Source of the DNA: an uncultured Collinsella sp. | GTDB lineage: Bacteria; Actinomycetota; Coriobacteriia; Coriobacteriales; Coriobacteriaceae | Reading direction: 5' to 3' | Length of the DNA: 40,627 nucleotides | Assembly (NCBI GenBank): GCA_900540935.1 | Contig: UQHW01000020.1 | Coordinates: 1-40,627 of the forward strand | Part shown: positions 1-6,416 of the stretch, one piece after another | Layout: every line of letters begins with the position of its first letter | Numbering within the stretch: the first letter of the stretch is position 1 | Translations under genes and position numbers: made by a program | The notes under the pieces: model-generated | Databases searched by the model: none | Seen by the model: only the letters and a program-made list of their open reading frames with translations | Told to the model about the DNA's origin: nothing

Positions 1-660
1 GCGCGAACGGTGCGCCTGTTTAGCGAAACTGGTGAAAAATAGATTGACGCTAACATCCGACTCCGCGCACCTCGCGGCCGTGACGTAGTACTCGAGCACG
101 TCGCGCTGGGGCCCCTCGAGCCCGATCCCGGATATCCACCTCCAGTGGGCGCGCGTCCAGGATCCCTTCCTCGTCCCGTCGGCGTTGCGCTCGTCCCAGA
201 CGTGGCCCAGCCTGATCAGGAACATGTTGAGGCGCTGCCTGGCGCGGCGGTACTCCACCGTGGCGTCGTCGAGGGCGCGGTCGAGGTCCCGGGCGGCCTC
301 GACGGCCGCATCGGGCAGCGGGACCTCCACGATGTTGTGGGTGGCGAGCATGCGGGCGATGAACTCGGCGTCGCGCCGGTCGTTCTTGCGGCGCGCGTCC
401 GCCGCCGGCCTCTGCATCTTGGAGACGGCGGCCACGGCGCAGTCGAGGCCGAGCGCGCGCAGCTCGCGCGCCATGTGGAAGCCGGTGGGGCCGCTCTCGT
501 AGCAGGCCCTGGGCTCCTCGAACCCGAGGGCCCACTCCGCGATCTCGGCGGCGTCCGTCCCGAAGTCACGGTGCACCACCTCGCCGGTGAAGGGGTTGAA
601 CGCCGCGGCGGCGACCGATCGCGCGTGGACGTCCAGGCCGATGGAGGTAACATGGGGCAT
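1..660 (-). CDS. IS110-family transposase, N-terminal part (runs off window)
   Basis: This is a DEDD-type transposase/recombinase of the IS110 family, which moves its element with the help of an element-encoded bridge RNA. The reading frame starts at the ATG at 658-660 (MPHVTSIGLDVHARS) and stays open for 220 codons to the window edge. The RuvC-like domain is clear: the first Asp is D10 in GLDVHA, the Glu is E55 in ACYESGPTGF, and the Asp pair D94/D97 lies in KNDRRDAEF. A typical linker follows (EYRRARQRLNMFLIRLGHVW) and then the GIGLEGPQRDVLEYYVTAAR block. The C-terminal Tnp20 domain with the serine is not in the window. The last ~20 codons before the edge (below about position 63) do not look like the family, so the gene may be cut there rather than merely leave the window. 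The family call is firm; whether the gene is intact cannot be judged. Confidence 0.88.
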   Translation of the reverse strand, partial: MPHVTSIGLDVHARSVAAAAFNPFTGEVVHRDFGTDAAEIAEWALGFEEPRACYESGPTGFHMARELRALGLDCAVAAVSKMQRPAADARRKNDRRDAEFIARMLATHNIVEVPLPDAAVEAARDLDRALDDATVEYRRARQRLNMFLIRLGHVWDERNADGTRKGSWTRAHWRWISGIGLEGPQRDVLEYYVTAARCAESDVSVNLFFTSFAKQAHRSR

Positions 661-784
661 GGGAAGCCTCCTCCCCGCAGGTGCGGTAAGGGCTACCGCA
701 CGGGCCGATACTCAAAGCCCATTGTGGCATCCCGAGCCCGCGGAAAGAAGCTGCGCCGCGGGGGAGGCGACCCAAATGGCTTTC
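661..784 (-). ncRNA. Candidate IS110 left-end / bridge RNA region
   Basis: This non-coding stretch lies directly 5' of the transposase start. Seen: two strong hairpins, one with an 8-bp perfect stem (681-688 with 694-701, 5-nt loop) and one with a 7-bp GC stem (737-743 with 756-762, 12-nt loop). Known: IS110-group elements encode the bridge RNA in the long non-coding end upstream of the transposase gene. Inferred: this stretch is the left end and carries that RNA. The outer boundary is uncertain, as IS110 elements lack clear terminal inverted repeats; it may stop before the small ORF that ends at 785. Confidence 0.4.
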
Positions 785-901
785 TCATATCGTCTTGTTG
801 CGCTTCGAACGCTGCTTGAGTGCCTCGGAAAGGCCGACAAGCGCCGTGAAGAACGAGACCAAAGCGGTCAGAAGTCTCACGAAATCAATCAAATCGGTCA
901 T
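785..901 (-). CDS. Small hydrophobic peptide (38 aa), possible type I toxin-like
   Basis: A 38-codon reading frame beginning MTDLIDFVRLLTALVSF and ending in a basic tail (KQRSKRNKTI). It has one predicted membrane helix (about residues 4-27) followed by Lys/Arg-rich residues, the layout of small membrane-acting toxins and holin-like peptides. The start at 901 is chosen because a strong ribosome-binding site (GGGAGG at 910-915, minus strand) stands 8 nt upstream; an ATG at 907 is too close to it. The gene abuts the probable IS110 left end. A box resembling a LexA site lies about 90 nt upstream at 992-1005. No family is recognised with certainty; toxin function is an inference from size and layout only. 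Confidence 0.5.
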   Translation of the reverse strand: MTDLIDFVRLLTALVSFFTALVGLSEALKQRSKRNKTI

Positions 902-991
902 GGGCATCACCTCCCATCAGATGGAGGGCGTTGCCCGGCACATGGAACTGCCGCCAACAGTATCAATTCTATCAAAGCGCAGTTAGATATG

Positions 992-1005
992 CGAATGTTT
1001 GTTCG
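992..1005 (-). promoter_or_regulatory. LexA-like (SOS) box upstream of the small peptide gene
   Basis: The minus strand reads CGAACAAACATTCG, which matches the Gram-positive/actinobacterial SOS dyad CGAAC-N4-GTTCG at 9 of 10 dyad positions. An AT-rich TATCTA follows 3 nt downstream on the minus strand, similar to the spacing at the better box at 32185. This is a single-site pattern match and could be chance. Confidence 0.35.
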
Positions 1006-1021
1006 TATTTCAGAAGATCGG

Positions 1022-1066
1022 AGCTCGGGTACGGCGAAGGAACAGTTCCTTTGCCGTACCCGAGCT
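1022..1066. repeat. Long palindrome, 22-nt arms
   Basis: Arms 1022-1043 and 1045-1066 are complementary except at one position, which is a G-U pair on one strand. Only one base separates them, so the DNA could extrude a cruciform and a transcript would form a long hairpin. There is no T-run on either side, so it is not a standard terminator. It lies in a gene-free stretch upstream of the small peptide gene. Confidence 0.6.
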
Positions 1067-1343
1067 TGTCGCCGAACTGCCACCTACATTTTTCGAGTTA
1101 TTCGGCCACGCTGCTAGTTCTGTATAAATGCACCGCCGGGATTATCTGAGGGTTTTTGTCCTTATTTGAGCGCATACATGCCCATTTGCGCACTTACGAC
1201 ACCGAATCAAACACCATTAGAGGTATGAATGTTCCCGAGAGGGCATCTTTAGCCATTTAACGACCTCCGACAGGCCGAATAACTCAAAATTTGTTGGTGG
1301 CGAAAGCGAGACAGTCCTATACGCCAAAAGCCGGCATCTCCCA
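1067..1343. other. Gene-free stretch, no assigned function
   Basis: About 280 bases between the palindrome at 1022-1066 and the hairpin at 1344-1372. It is more AT-rich than the flanks. No convincing start with a ribosome-binding site, no RNA gene and no repeat was recognised. Confidence 0.5.
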
Positions 1344-1372
1344 TGTGACAGAGGGGCTGTCCCTTTGTCACA
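1344..1372 (-). terminator. Hairpin just past the HAD phosphatase gene (GGGACAG repeat)
   Basis: TGTGACA at 1344-1350 pairs with TGTCACA at 1366-1372, and the G/C runs inside (GGGG with CCC) extend the stem. It begins directly after the HAD stop codon (1373-1375) on the minus strand. There is no U-tract, so it may stabilise the 3' end rather than terminate. The loop side carries the GGGACAG word seen in four other intergenic spots of the window. Confidence 0.45.
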
Positions 1373-2230
1373 TTATTCGATGACGGTGCGGGAGTTTTGC
1401 TTGTGCATGGTGGCGAGCATGTGTTTGGGAACGGCGTGGACCATGCAACTGCCGATAGTCGCGCTCGCGGCGGCCTTGGCTGCATCGCTTGCGTTTTTGG
1501 TCGCGTAGCTGTGACGAAAACGATTGAGCATGGCGATATCGTTGCCGCCGTCGCCGTAGACCGCGACCTCATCCTCGGCAATACCGTAGTAGCCCGCCAG
1601 CCAGGCCACGCTCTCGCCCTTGTTGCACGCCACGTCCGTGATCTCGAACATCACCGGATCGAACGGCGCGTTGACCACGCGGTCCGATCGCTCGGCCAAA
1701 TATGCTTTAAGGTCACGCTCCAGCTCGGGCGAGGTCACGCGGCAGTTGATCTTGCACACATCGTGGCGCAGGATGTCACCGATCGACTGGTCGAAATATT
1801 GCTCCTCGTGATACCCGCCACGTGCACGCATGCCGCGCATCACGATGCGCTTGATAGGACTGTCCTTTTTAAAGCCCGCCTGATGCATCTCGAACGAGCC
1901 GCTCGAGAACATGCCATCGGGCGTGGAGCAGTCGAAGCAAATATCCGGAAACTCCTTGAGCAGCTCCTCGGTGATCTGTGGGTCGATGGTCCAGGTCTTG
2001 AGCACCTCGCCATGGCTGTCGCGCACGATGGATCCGTTGGAGCAGCAGGCGTCAAGCGCCAGCCCCGTAAAGCCATGCTCGCCAATCGGCAGCGTCGAGC
2101 GTCCGGTCGCGGGAACCACGTGCAGGCCAGCCTCGATCAGCTCGCGAATGGCACGGCGGATGGTCCCATCTGCCTCGTGCAGGGCGTTCAGCAGCGTTCC
2201 GTCTAAGTCACTCGCAAACATCTTGATCAT
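1373..2230 (-). CDS. HAD-superfamily phosphatase, Cof type
   Basis: A soluble haloacid-dehalogenase-like hydrolase that most likely removes phosphate from small sugar phosphates or nucleotides; Cof-type members are promiscuous. The 285-residue protein starts MIKMFASDLDGTLLNA, with motif I DLDGT at residues 8-12 supplying the nucleophile and acid/base Asp. The C-terminal motif IV reads VYGDGGNDIAMLN, the Mg-binding element. The length and the large cap between motifs fit the Cof/IIB group. The start at 2230 is favoured over 2236 because the GGAGAGG ribosome-binding site is 7 nt away rather than 1. That binding site lies inside a perfect 15-bp inverted repeat (2237-2251/2264-2278), which may mask it. 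The MFS gene upstream is on the same strand about 110 nt away. Confidence 0.9.
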   Translation of the reverse strand: MIKMFASDLDGTLLNALHEADGTIRRAIRELIEAGLHVVPATGRSTLPIGEHGFTGLALDACCSNGSIVRDSHGEVLKTWTIDPQITEELLKEFPDICFDCSTPDGMFSSGSFEMHQAGFKKDSPIKRIVMRGMRARGGYHEEQYFDQSIGDILRHDVCKINCRVTSPELERDLKAYLAERSDRVVNAPFDPVMFEITDVACNKGESVAWLAGYYGIAEDEVAVYGDGGNDIAMLNRFRHSYATKNASDAAKAAASATIGSCMVHAVPKHMLATMHKQNSRTVIE

Positions 2231-2236
2231 GGGCAT

Positions 2237-2278
2237 GCCTCTCCTTCGTCTGCACGATATTGTAGACGAAGGAGAGGC
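2237..2278 (-). promoter_or_regulatory. Inverted repeat covering the HAD ribosome-binding site
   Basis: Perfect 15-bp arms 2237-2251 and 2264-2278 with a 12-nt loop. On the minus strand the downstream arm contains the GGAGAGG ribosome-binding site of the HAD gene, so the folded mRNA would hide it. No T-run follows, which argues against a terminator for the upstream MFS gene. Confidence 0.55.
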
Positions 2279-2342
2279 TCGTTCTCGTATGGGCGTTCCA
2301 CGCCGCAGCAATCGTTTCTGTTAAACCGCTGCACTGCGAACG

Positions 2343-3605
2343 TCACATTGTTTGTGGTGAGCGACTTTTCAAGCGATAAAACAGCACCGTCGTCAGCACC
2401 AGTACCACCAGCATAGCTGCGAACACAGCCGCCGGCGCCCATCGATCATATGCAAATCCGTATGTCAATTGGCCAATAGGCGTTGCACAGGAAAGAGCCA
2501 TATATACGACCGAAAGCACCTTTCCGCAGAGTTCCGCCGGCGCCGCCCGCTGAACGAATGCAACGATTTCGACCGACGCAATACTCGCCCACACCATGAC
2601 CCATGCCGAACCGACCGCAAGCGCAGCAAACACAATTTGGCCAGCGCCGCTCAGCAGCGTGACAGTAATCGGCACGACTCCAAAACAGATCATCGCAACG
2701 TATCGACATATGTCATTGAAGGAAAAACGATTCGGCCTAATACCGACCAAACCGCCGCCTGCAAGACCGCCCAGCCCCATAGCTGCCTCAATAATCCCAA
2801 TGCAGGAAGATTGCATGCCGAGATGCCTGGTAACAATAACGGGTGCACCAATCGTTAACCCAACCAACGCAAGATTCAAAACAGCCGCAAGCAAAATCAC
2901 GGCGAGCAACGAGGTGTTTTGGAGCAGGCACCGAATCGCTGACATAAAATCGCTTTGACATGCCATACGAGTCGAGCTATCCCCCGTCATTTCAGAGGGG
3001 ACATTTTGTTTGAGTGTGGCCCAAAACAGCAGCGTCGACATTGCAAACGCCACCGCCGCGATCGCGCAAAGGACGTCGATTCCAAAGCATCCGTAGACGG
3101 CTGTTCCAACCACGGGACCTAGAATATTGCTCGCCATGGTCGTCTGCGACACTAACGCGGTGGCCCGCTCGACCTTTTCCTTGCCGACCATGTGCAGCGT
3201 CTCAATTTGAAGTATCGGCTTCAGAATAGATTGAACGGCGTATTGGACGCACAGCATCACCGCCACAACAGCCGCAAGGGGCAACGAGCACTTCATGGGA
3301 ACAAATAGCATCGCTGCAACCATTAAAGCAATACCGAGAGCTGCTAGAACGCCGCGATGCCCCTCTCGATCAGCTAATACTCCGCCAGCCGGAGTCGCAA
3401 GCACGCCCGGTATAAACGCTATAGCCGCGACGGCACCATATAGCGTTGACGAACCACTGCGGTCGAGCAAGTAAAGCGGGCACGCAAAGCACAGCGCCGA
3501 CAACGTCGAATACACGCACAGCTGCGCAACGAGAAGACCGACGAGTCTTATAGGCAGCGCTGTCTTTGATGCTGATACGGCATCGAAGTCTCTCATCCCG
3601 TCCAT
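2343..3605 (-). CDS. MFS transporter (drug exporter-like)
   Basis: A 420-residue major facilitator with about 12 hydrophobic segments in the cytoplasmic membrane. The loop between helices 2 and 3 carries the MFS motif A (GGVLADREGHR). This and its size place it with proton-driven multidrug or metabolite exporters of the enterobactin/macrolide-type MFS groups. The start at 3605 (MDGMRDFDAV) is chosen because AGGAGG lies 9 nt upstream; an ATG at 3626 sits upstream of that binding site. A TetR regulator gene is just upstream on the same strand, and two perfect operator-like palindromes lie between them, one directly next to the ribosome-binding site. Inferred: TetR represses this exporter and a ligand relieves it. 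The substrate is unknown. Confidence 0.88.
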   Translation of the reverse strand: MDGMRDFDAVSASKTALPIRLVGLLVAQLCVYSTLSALCFACPLYLLDRSGSSTLYGAVAAIAFIPGVLATPAGGVLADREGHRGVLAALGIALMVAAMLFVPMKCSLPLAAVVAVMLCVQYAVQSILKPILQIETLHMVGKEKVERATALVSQTTMASNILGPVVGTAVYGCFGIDVLCAIAAVAFAMSTLLFWATLKQNVPSEMTGDSSTRMACQSDFMSAIRCLLQNTSLLAVILLAAVLNLALVGLTIGAPVIVTRHLGMQSSCIGIIEAAMGLGGLAGGGLVGIRPNRFSFNDICRYVAMICFGVVPITVTLLSGAGQIVFAALAVGSAWVMVWASIASVEIVAFVQRAAPAELCGKVLSVVYMALSCATPIGQLTYGFAYDRWAPAAVFAAMLVVLVLTTVLFYRLKSRSPQTM

Positions 3606-3620
3606 AGAGCTTTGCCTCCT

Positions 3621-3641
3621 ATACATACTATTGGTATGTAT
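3621..3641 (-). promoter_or_regulatory. TetR-type operator 1 (next to MFS ribosome-binding site)
   Basis: Perfect palindrome ATACATAC-N5-GTATGTAT with 8-bp arms. It ends directly at the AGGAGG ribosome-binding site of the MFS gene, so a bound repressor would block transcription or early elongation. It shares the half-site ACATAC with operator 2. Confidence 0.8.
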
Positions 3642-3683
3642 TTAACGGCTCGAAAAGGGCGGCCGTAGCCACCCTCTTACATC

Positions 3684-3710
3684 AATATACATACCGTTAG
3701 TATGTATATT
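3684..3710 (-). promoter_or_regulatory. TetR-type operator 2 (overlaps tetR stop codon)
   Basis: Perfect palindrome with 11-bp arms (AATATACATAC at 3684-3694, complement at 3700-3710) and a 5-bp spacer. It overlaps the tetR stop codon (3709-3711) and lies about 55 bp centre-to-centre from operator 1. The repeated half-site and the spacing point to cooperative binding of the neighbouring TetR protein. Confidence 0.8.
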
Positions 3711-4371
3711 ACCACCCGACACGGTTCCAAACGTCCCAAATTTGGCACGTTGTTTGAAGCACTTCTTCCCCCAAATCGAGACCCACTGCGGCCGCCATCT
3801 GCGTCAAACATTGCGCGCGAGCGACCATTCGCTCCTTGGGCTCGAGCGGACGGAACAATGGCAGCAGCCAAAGATTCGCTAGCAACGATACGGCCTCTGC
3901 TGCTTCGCGCGGGCATTCGCACGCAATGGAGCCGTCGGCGACGCCTTCCTCGATTACCGGCAAGAGATATCCATCGGCCGACTCGTCAAACGAACTCTGA
4001 TACTGCATCGCCAGCAGACGCGAACTCTTTACCGGATCCGCCGCAGGATGTATGCGCGCCCAAAGCTCAATTTGTGGTACGACAGACTCAGGCGCATAAA
4101 GTCGCTTGAGCTTTTGGGCGCCCGTCATATTGCCAGCACCGAGCGTCGCGCGGCGGCGTTCAACAATCGGAGCCATCGCTCGATCAAACGCGGCGTTGAA
4201 AATCTCTTCTTTGCTCTTGAAGTGATGATAGATAGCGCCCTTGGTCATGCCATCGAGACGGTCAACGATATCCTGGATGCTCGTTCCCTCATAACCCTGT
4301 GCGCAGAATAGCTCCAGCGCCGCGTCTAGAATCTTCGCGACCGTCTCTTCGGGATATTTATTGCGACCCAT
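3709..4371 (-). CDS. TetR-family transcriptional regulator
   Basis: A 220-residue dimeric repressor. Residues 1-60 form the TetR helix-turn-helix domain, with the signature run around GYEGTSIQDIVDRLDG and GAIYHHFKSKEEIF. The C-terminal two thirds form a ligand-binding helical domain that is not recognisable by sequence. The start at 4371 (MGRNKYPEETV) is preferred over 4407 because the family begins just before the first helix; the ribosome-binding site (GGGCGG) is weak. It most likely controls the MFS gene downstream through the two palindromes at 3621-3641 and 3684-3710, and itself if transcripts are shared. A 12-bp inverted repeat (4379-4390/4421-4432) lies just upstream of its start. Confidence 0.9.
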   Translation of the reverse strand: MGRNKYPEETVAKILDAALELFCAQGYEGTSIQDIVDRLDGMTKGAIYHHFKSKEEIFNAAFDRAMAPIVERRRATLGAGNMTGAQKLKRLYAPESVVPQIELWARIHPAADPVKSSRLLAMQYQSSFDESADGYLLPVIEEGVADGSIACECPREAAEAVSLLANLWLLPLFRPLEPKERMVARAQCLTQMAAAVGLDLGEEVLQTTCQIWDVWNRVGW

Positions 4372-4378
4372 AATCCGC

Positions 4379-4432
4379 CCATCCGCAACGCAAGCCTTAT
4401 GCCTCACTGCGATATTTTAACGTTGCGGATGG
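4379..4432 (-). promoter_or_regulatory. Inverted repeat between the PII gene and tetR
   Basis: Perfect 12-bp arms (4379-4390 and 4421-4432) around a 30-nt AT-rich loop. It lies after the PII stop codon and just before the tetR start on the minus strand. It could end PII transcription or form part of the tetR leader. No U-tract is present. Confidence 0.45.
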
Positions 4433-4445
4433 CAAACGGTCGGTT

Positions 4446-4784
4446 CTACACCGCGGCGGGGCCGTGTTCGCCGGTACGGATGCGGATAACTTCCTCGACC
4501 GGTTCGACCCAAATCTTGCCGTCTCCAACGGCACCGGTGCGAGCGGCGTTGCAGATGATGTCGACAATGCCGTCGACATGCTCGTCGGCGCAAATGAGGG
4601 TGAACTGTACCTTAGGAATCGTGTTGACGAGCAGTTCGTTGCCGCGCACATATTCCTTCCAGCCATGCTGCGCGCCGCAGCCCTGCACCTGATCAATCGT
4701 CATGCCGCGAACATCGGCAGCAAACAGCGCGTCTTTAAGAACCTCAAGCTTCTCGGCACGAACGATTGCCGTAATCTTCTTCAT
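4446..4784 (-). CDS. Nitrogen regulatory PII protein (GlnB/GlnK type)
   Basis: A 112-residue trimeric signal protein that senses ADP/ATP and 2-oxoglutarate and, when next to amtB, usually plugs the ammonium channel. It aligns without gaps to GlnB: the IPKVQ segment at 56-60, the TGAVGDGKIW B-loop, and the C-terminal VIRIRTGEHGPAAV are intact. The T-loop is unusual. Residue 51, the Tyr that is uridylylated or adenylylated in many bacteria, is Leu (GNELLVNT), and position 46 is Val. Covalent modification at Tyr51 is therefore not possible. It lies downstream of the ammonium transporter gene on the same strand, with 156 bp and a long palindrome in between. Confidence 0.93.
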   Translation of the reverse strand: MKKITAIVRAEKLEVLKDALFAADVRGMTIDQVQGCGAQHGWKEYVRGNELLVNTIPKVQFTLICADEHVDGIVDIICNAARTGAVGDGKIWVEPVEEVIRIRTGEHGPAAV

Positions 4785-4830
4785 AGTGAATTCCTCTCTT
4801 TAATAAAAGAAATTGATTGTCCTTCACATG

Positions 4831-4938
4831 GCACGGGTTTTCCAGGTGCCCGAGATTGCCCCGAAAGAGGAGCGCTGCGTACTTCGGTACGCAAGCGACG
4901 GTTTGAGGGGCAAGGTCGGGTGCCTGGGAAAGCCGTGC
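4831..4938. repeat. Nested palindrome between amt and PII gene
   Basis: Outer arms 4831-4862 and 4907-4938 (32 nt) pair imperfectly. Inside is a second stem, TGCGTAC (4876-4882) with its complement (4887-4893), closed by a TTCG tetraloop. The outer stem directly follows the amt stop codon (4941-4943). The architecture resembles the nested palindromes at 25521, 34822, 39253 and 40284. It could lower transcription into the PII gene. Confidence 0.6.
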
Positions 4939-4940
4939 TG

Positions 4941-6218
4941 CTAATCGAGTCCGGAGAACGAGGGATATGCGCTCTCGCCGTGTTGACTCACATCCAGGCC
5001 CAGCGCCTCGTCGGCCTCGTCCACACGCAGGCTGCCGTGGAACAGCATCTTGACCACCGCGGCAATCACCAAATCGAGCACCAGTACAATAGCGACCGTC
5101 ACCACAATGCCCAAAATCTGCGAGATGAGCAGCGACATGTCGCCCGTGTAAAACAAGCCACCCTTGCCGGTCCACGAAAGCTCCGGCACGCAGAACAGGC
5201 CCGTGAGCACGCCGCCCAAGATGCCACCGATGCCGTGGCAGCCGAACGCGTCGAGCGCATCGTCGTAGCCGAACTTGGTCTTAAGATGGCTGATGGCCAG
5301 GTAGCAGACGGGCGATACAATCAGGCCCATGACCAGCGCCGCCCACGGCTCGACAAAGCCCGCGCCCGGCGTGACCACCACGAGGCCCGCAACCAGACCG
5401 GTGCTGGCACCCACCAGCGTGGGGCGACCGGTGTGCACGCGCTCGACGGCAAGCCACGAGACCATGCCCGCCGCGCTGGCCGTCACGGTGTTGAGGATGG
5501 CGAGCGCCGCCACGGCGTCGGCCTTAAACTCGCTGCCGCCGTTAAAGCCAAACCAGCCAAACCAAAGCAGGCCGGCGCCCAGCGCCACAAACGGCACGTT
5601 ATGCGGACGGTAGCTCACCATGCCAAAGCCGCGACGACGGCCGAGCATCAGGCAGAGAATCAGGCCCGTCAGACCGGACGAGATGTGCACCACGTCGCCG
5701 CCGGCAAAGTCGAGCGCACCGATGATGTCGCCGATAAAGGAGCCCTCGCCGCCCCAGACCATGTGGGCGAGCGGCGCATAGACCACGAGCAGCCAAATGC
5801 CCAGAAAGGCCGCCATAGCGCCAAACTTAACGCGACCTGCCAGGCTACCCGTGACGATAGCGGCCGTGATCATGGCAAACGCCATCTGGAAGGCGATGTT
5901 GATAATCTCCGGGTAGACGGCGCCGTCCGACGCGGTGCCCTCGGCCGCTTGCAGCACCTGGCCGAGCACCGGCAGGCACAGCAGCTGGTCAAGGCCTCCA
6001 ATAAACGGGCTGGAACCGTCACCGCCGTAGGCCAGCGACCAGCCGGCAACAATCCACAGCACACCAACCAGACCAATGGCGCCAAAGCACATGAGCATGG
6101 TGTTGATGACATTTTTGCGCCTGGACAGGCCGCCATAGAAAAACGCCAGACCCGGTGTCATTAAAAACACGAGCATGGTGCAGATGAGCATAAACGTTGT
6201 CGATCCCGTATCGTACAT
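4941..6218 (-). CDS. amt: Ammonium transporter
   Basis: A 425-residue Amt/MEP/Rh channel that conducts ammonium across the cytoplasmic membrane. Eleven hydrophobic segments can be traced. Family signatures are present: AFFYGGLSRRKNV near the N terminus, DFAGGDVVHISSGLTGL in the middle (canonical DFAGG.VVH with the first pore His), and DDALDAFGCHGIGGILGG towards the end (second pore His). The start at 6218 (MYDTGSTTFML) follows GGGGGAG; the upstream ATGs lack a good binding site. The PII gene lies downstream, the standard Amt-PII pairing, so flux is probably gated by PII. Expression is probably nitrogen-controlled, but no regulator site was recognised in the 200-bp leader. Confidence 0.96.
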   Translation of the reverse strand: MYDTGSTTFMLICTMLVFLMTPGLAFFYGGLSRRKNVINTMLMCFGAIGLVGVLWIVAGWSLAYGGDGSSPFIGGLDQLLCLPVLGQVLQAAEGTASDGAVYPEIINIAFQMAFAMITAAIVTGSLAGRVKFGAMAAFLGIWLLVVYAPLAHMVWGGEGSFIGDIIGALDFAGGDVVHISSGLTGLILCLMLGRRRGFGMVSYRPHNVPFVALGAGLLWFGWFGFNGGSEFKADAVAALAILNTVTASAAGMVSWLAVERVHTGRPTLVGASTGLVAGLVVVTPGAGFVEPWAALVMGLIVSPVCYLAISHLKTKFGYDDALDAFGCHGIGGILGGVLTGLFCVPELSWTGKGGLFYTGDMSLLISQILGIVVTVAIVLVLDLVIAAVVKMLFHGSLRVDEADEALGLDVSQHGESAYPSFSGLD

Positions 6219-6275
6219 TCGCTCCCCCTTGATCGCATGAACGTTGTCGGCGCCCATAATGCGGCCGAGGGGCAA

Positions 6276-6289
6276 CTGGTGTAGACCAG
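6276..6289 (-). promoter_or_regulatory. Small palindrome in the amt leader
   Basis: CTGGT-GTAG-ACCAG, a perfect 5-bp dyad about 60 bp upstream of the amt start. It could be a protein-binding site. The rest of the 198-bp leader (6219-6416) shows nothing recognisable. Confidence 0.2.
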
Positions 6290-6416
6290 ATACGGCGTTG
6301 TTAAACGCTGCGTTGTCGAATGGAAACGGTGCCGCAATCTTGGAAACGGCGCGGCAACGGGCGCGAAACGAACGGGAAATACGCGAGCAAGGAAGCCGCG
6401 AGCGTACCTGTCCCGG

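Noticed and set aside
4464..6164. 566-codon plus-strand ORF opposite the ammonium transporter and PII genes
   Set aside because: It is the antisense shadow of two clear genes; its translation is rich in His, Arg, Gln and Ala with no domain, as expected from GC-biased codon positions.
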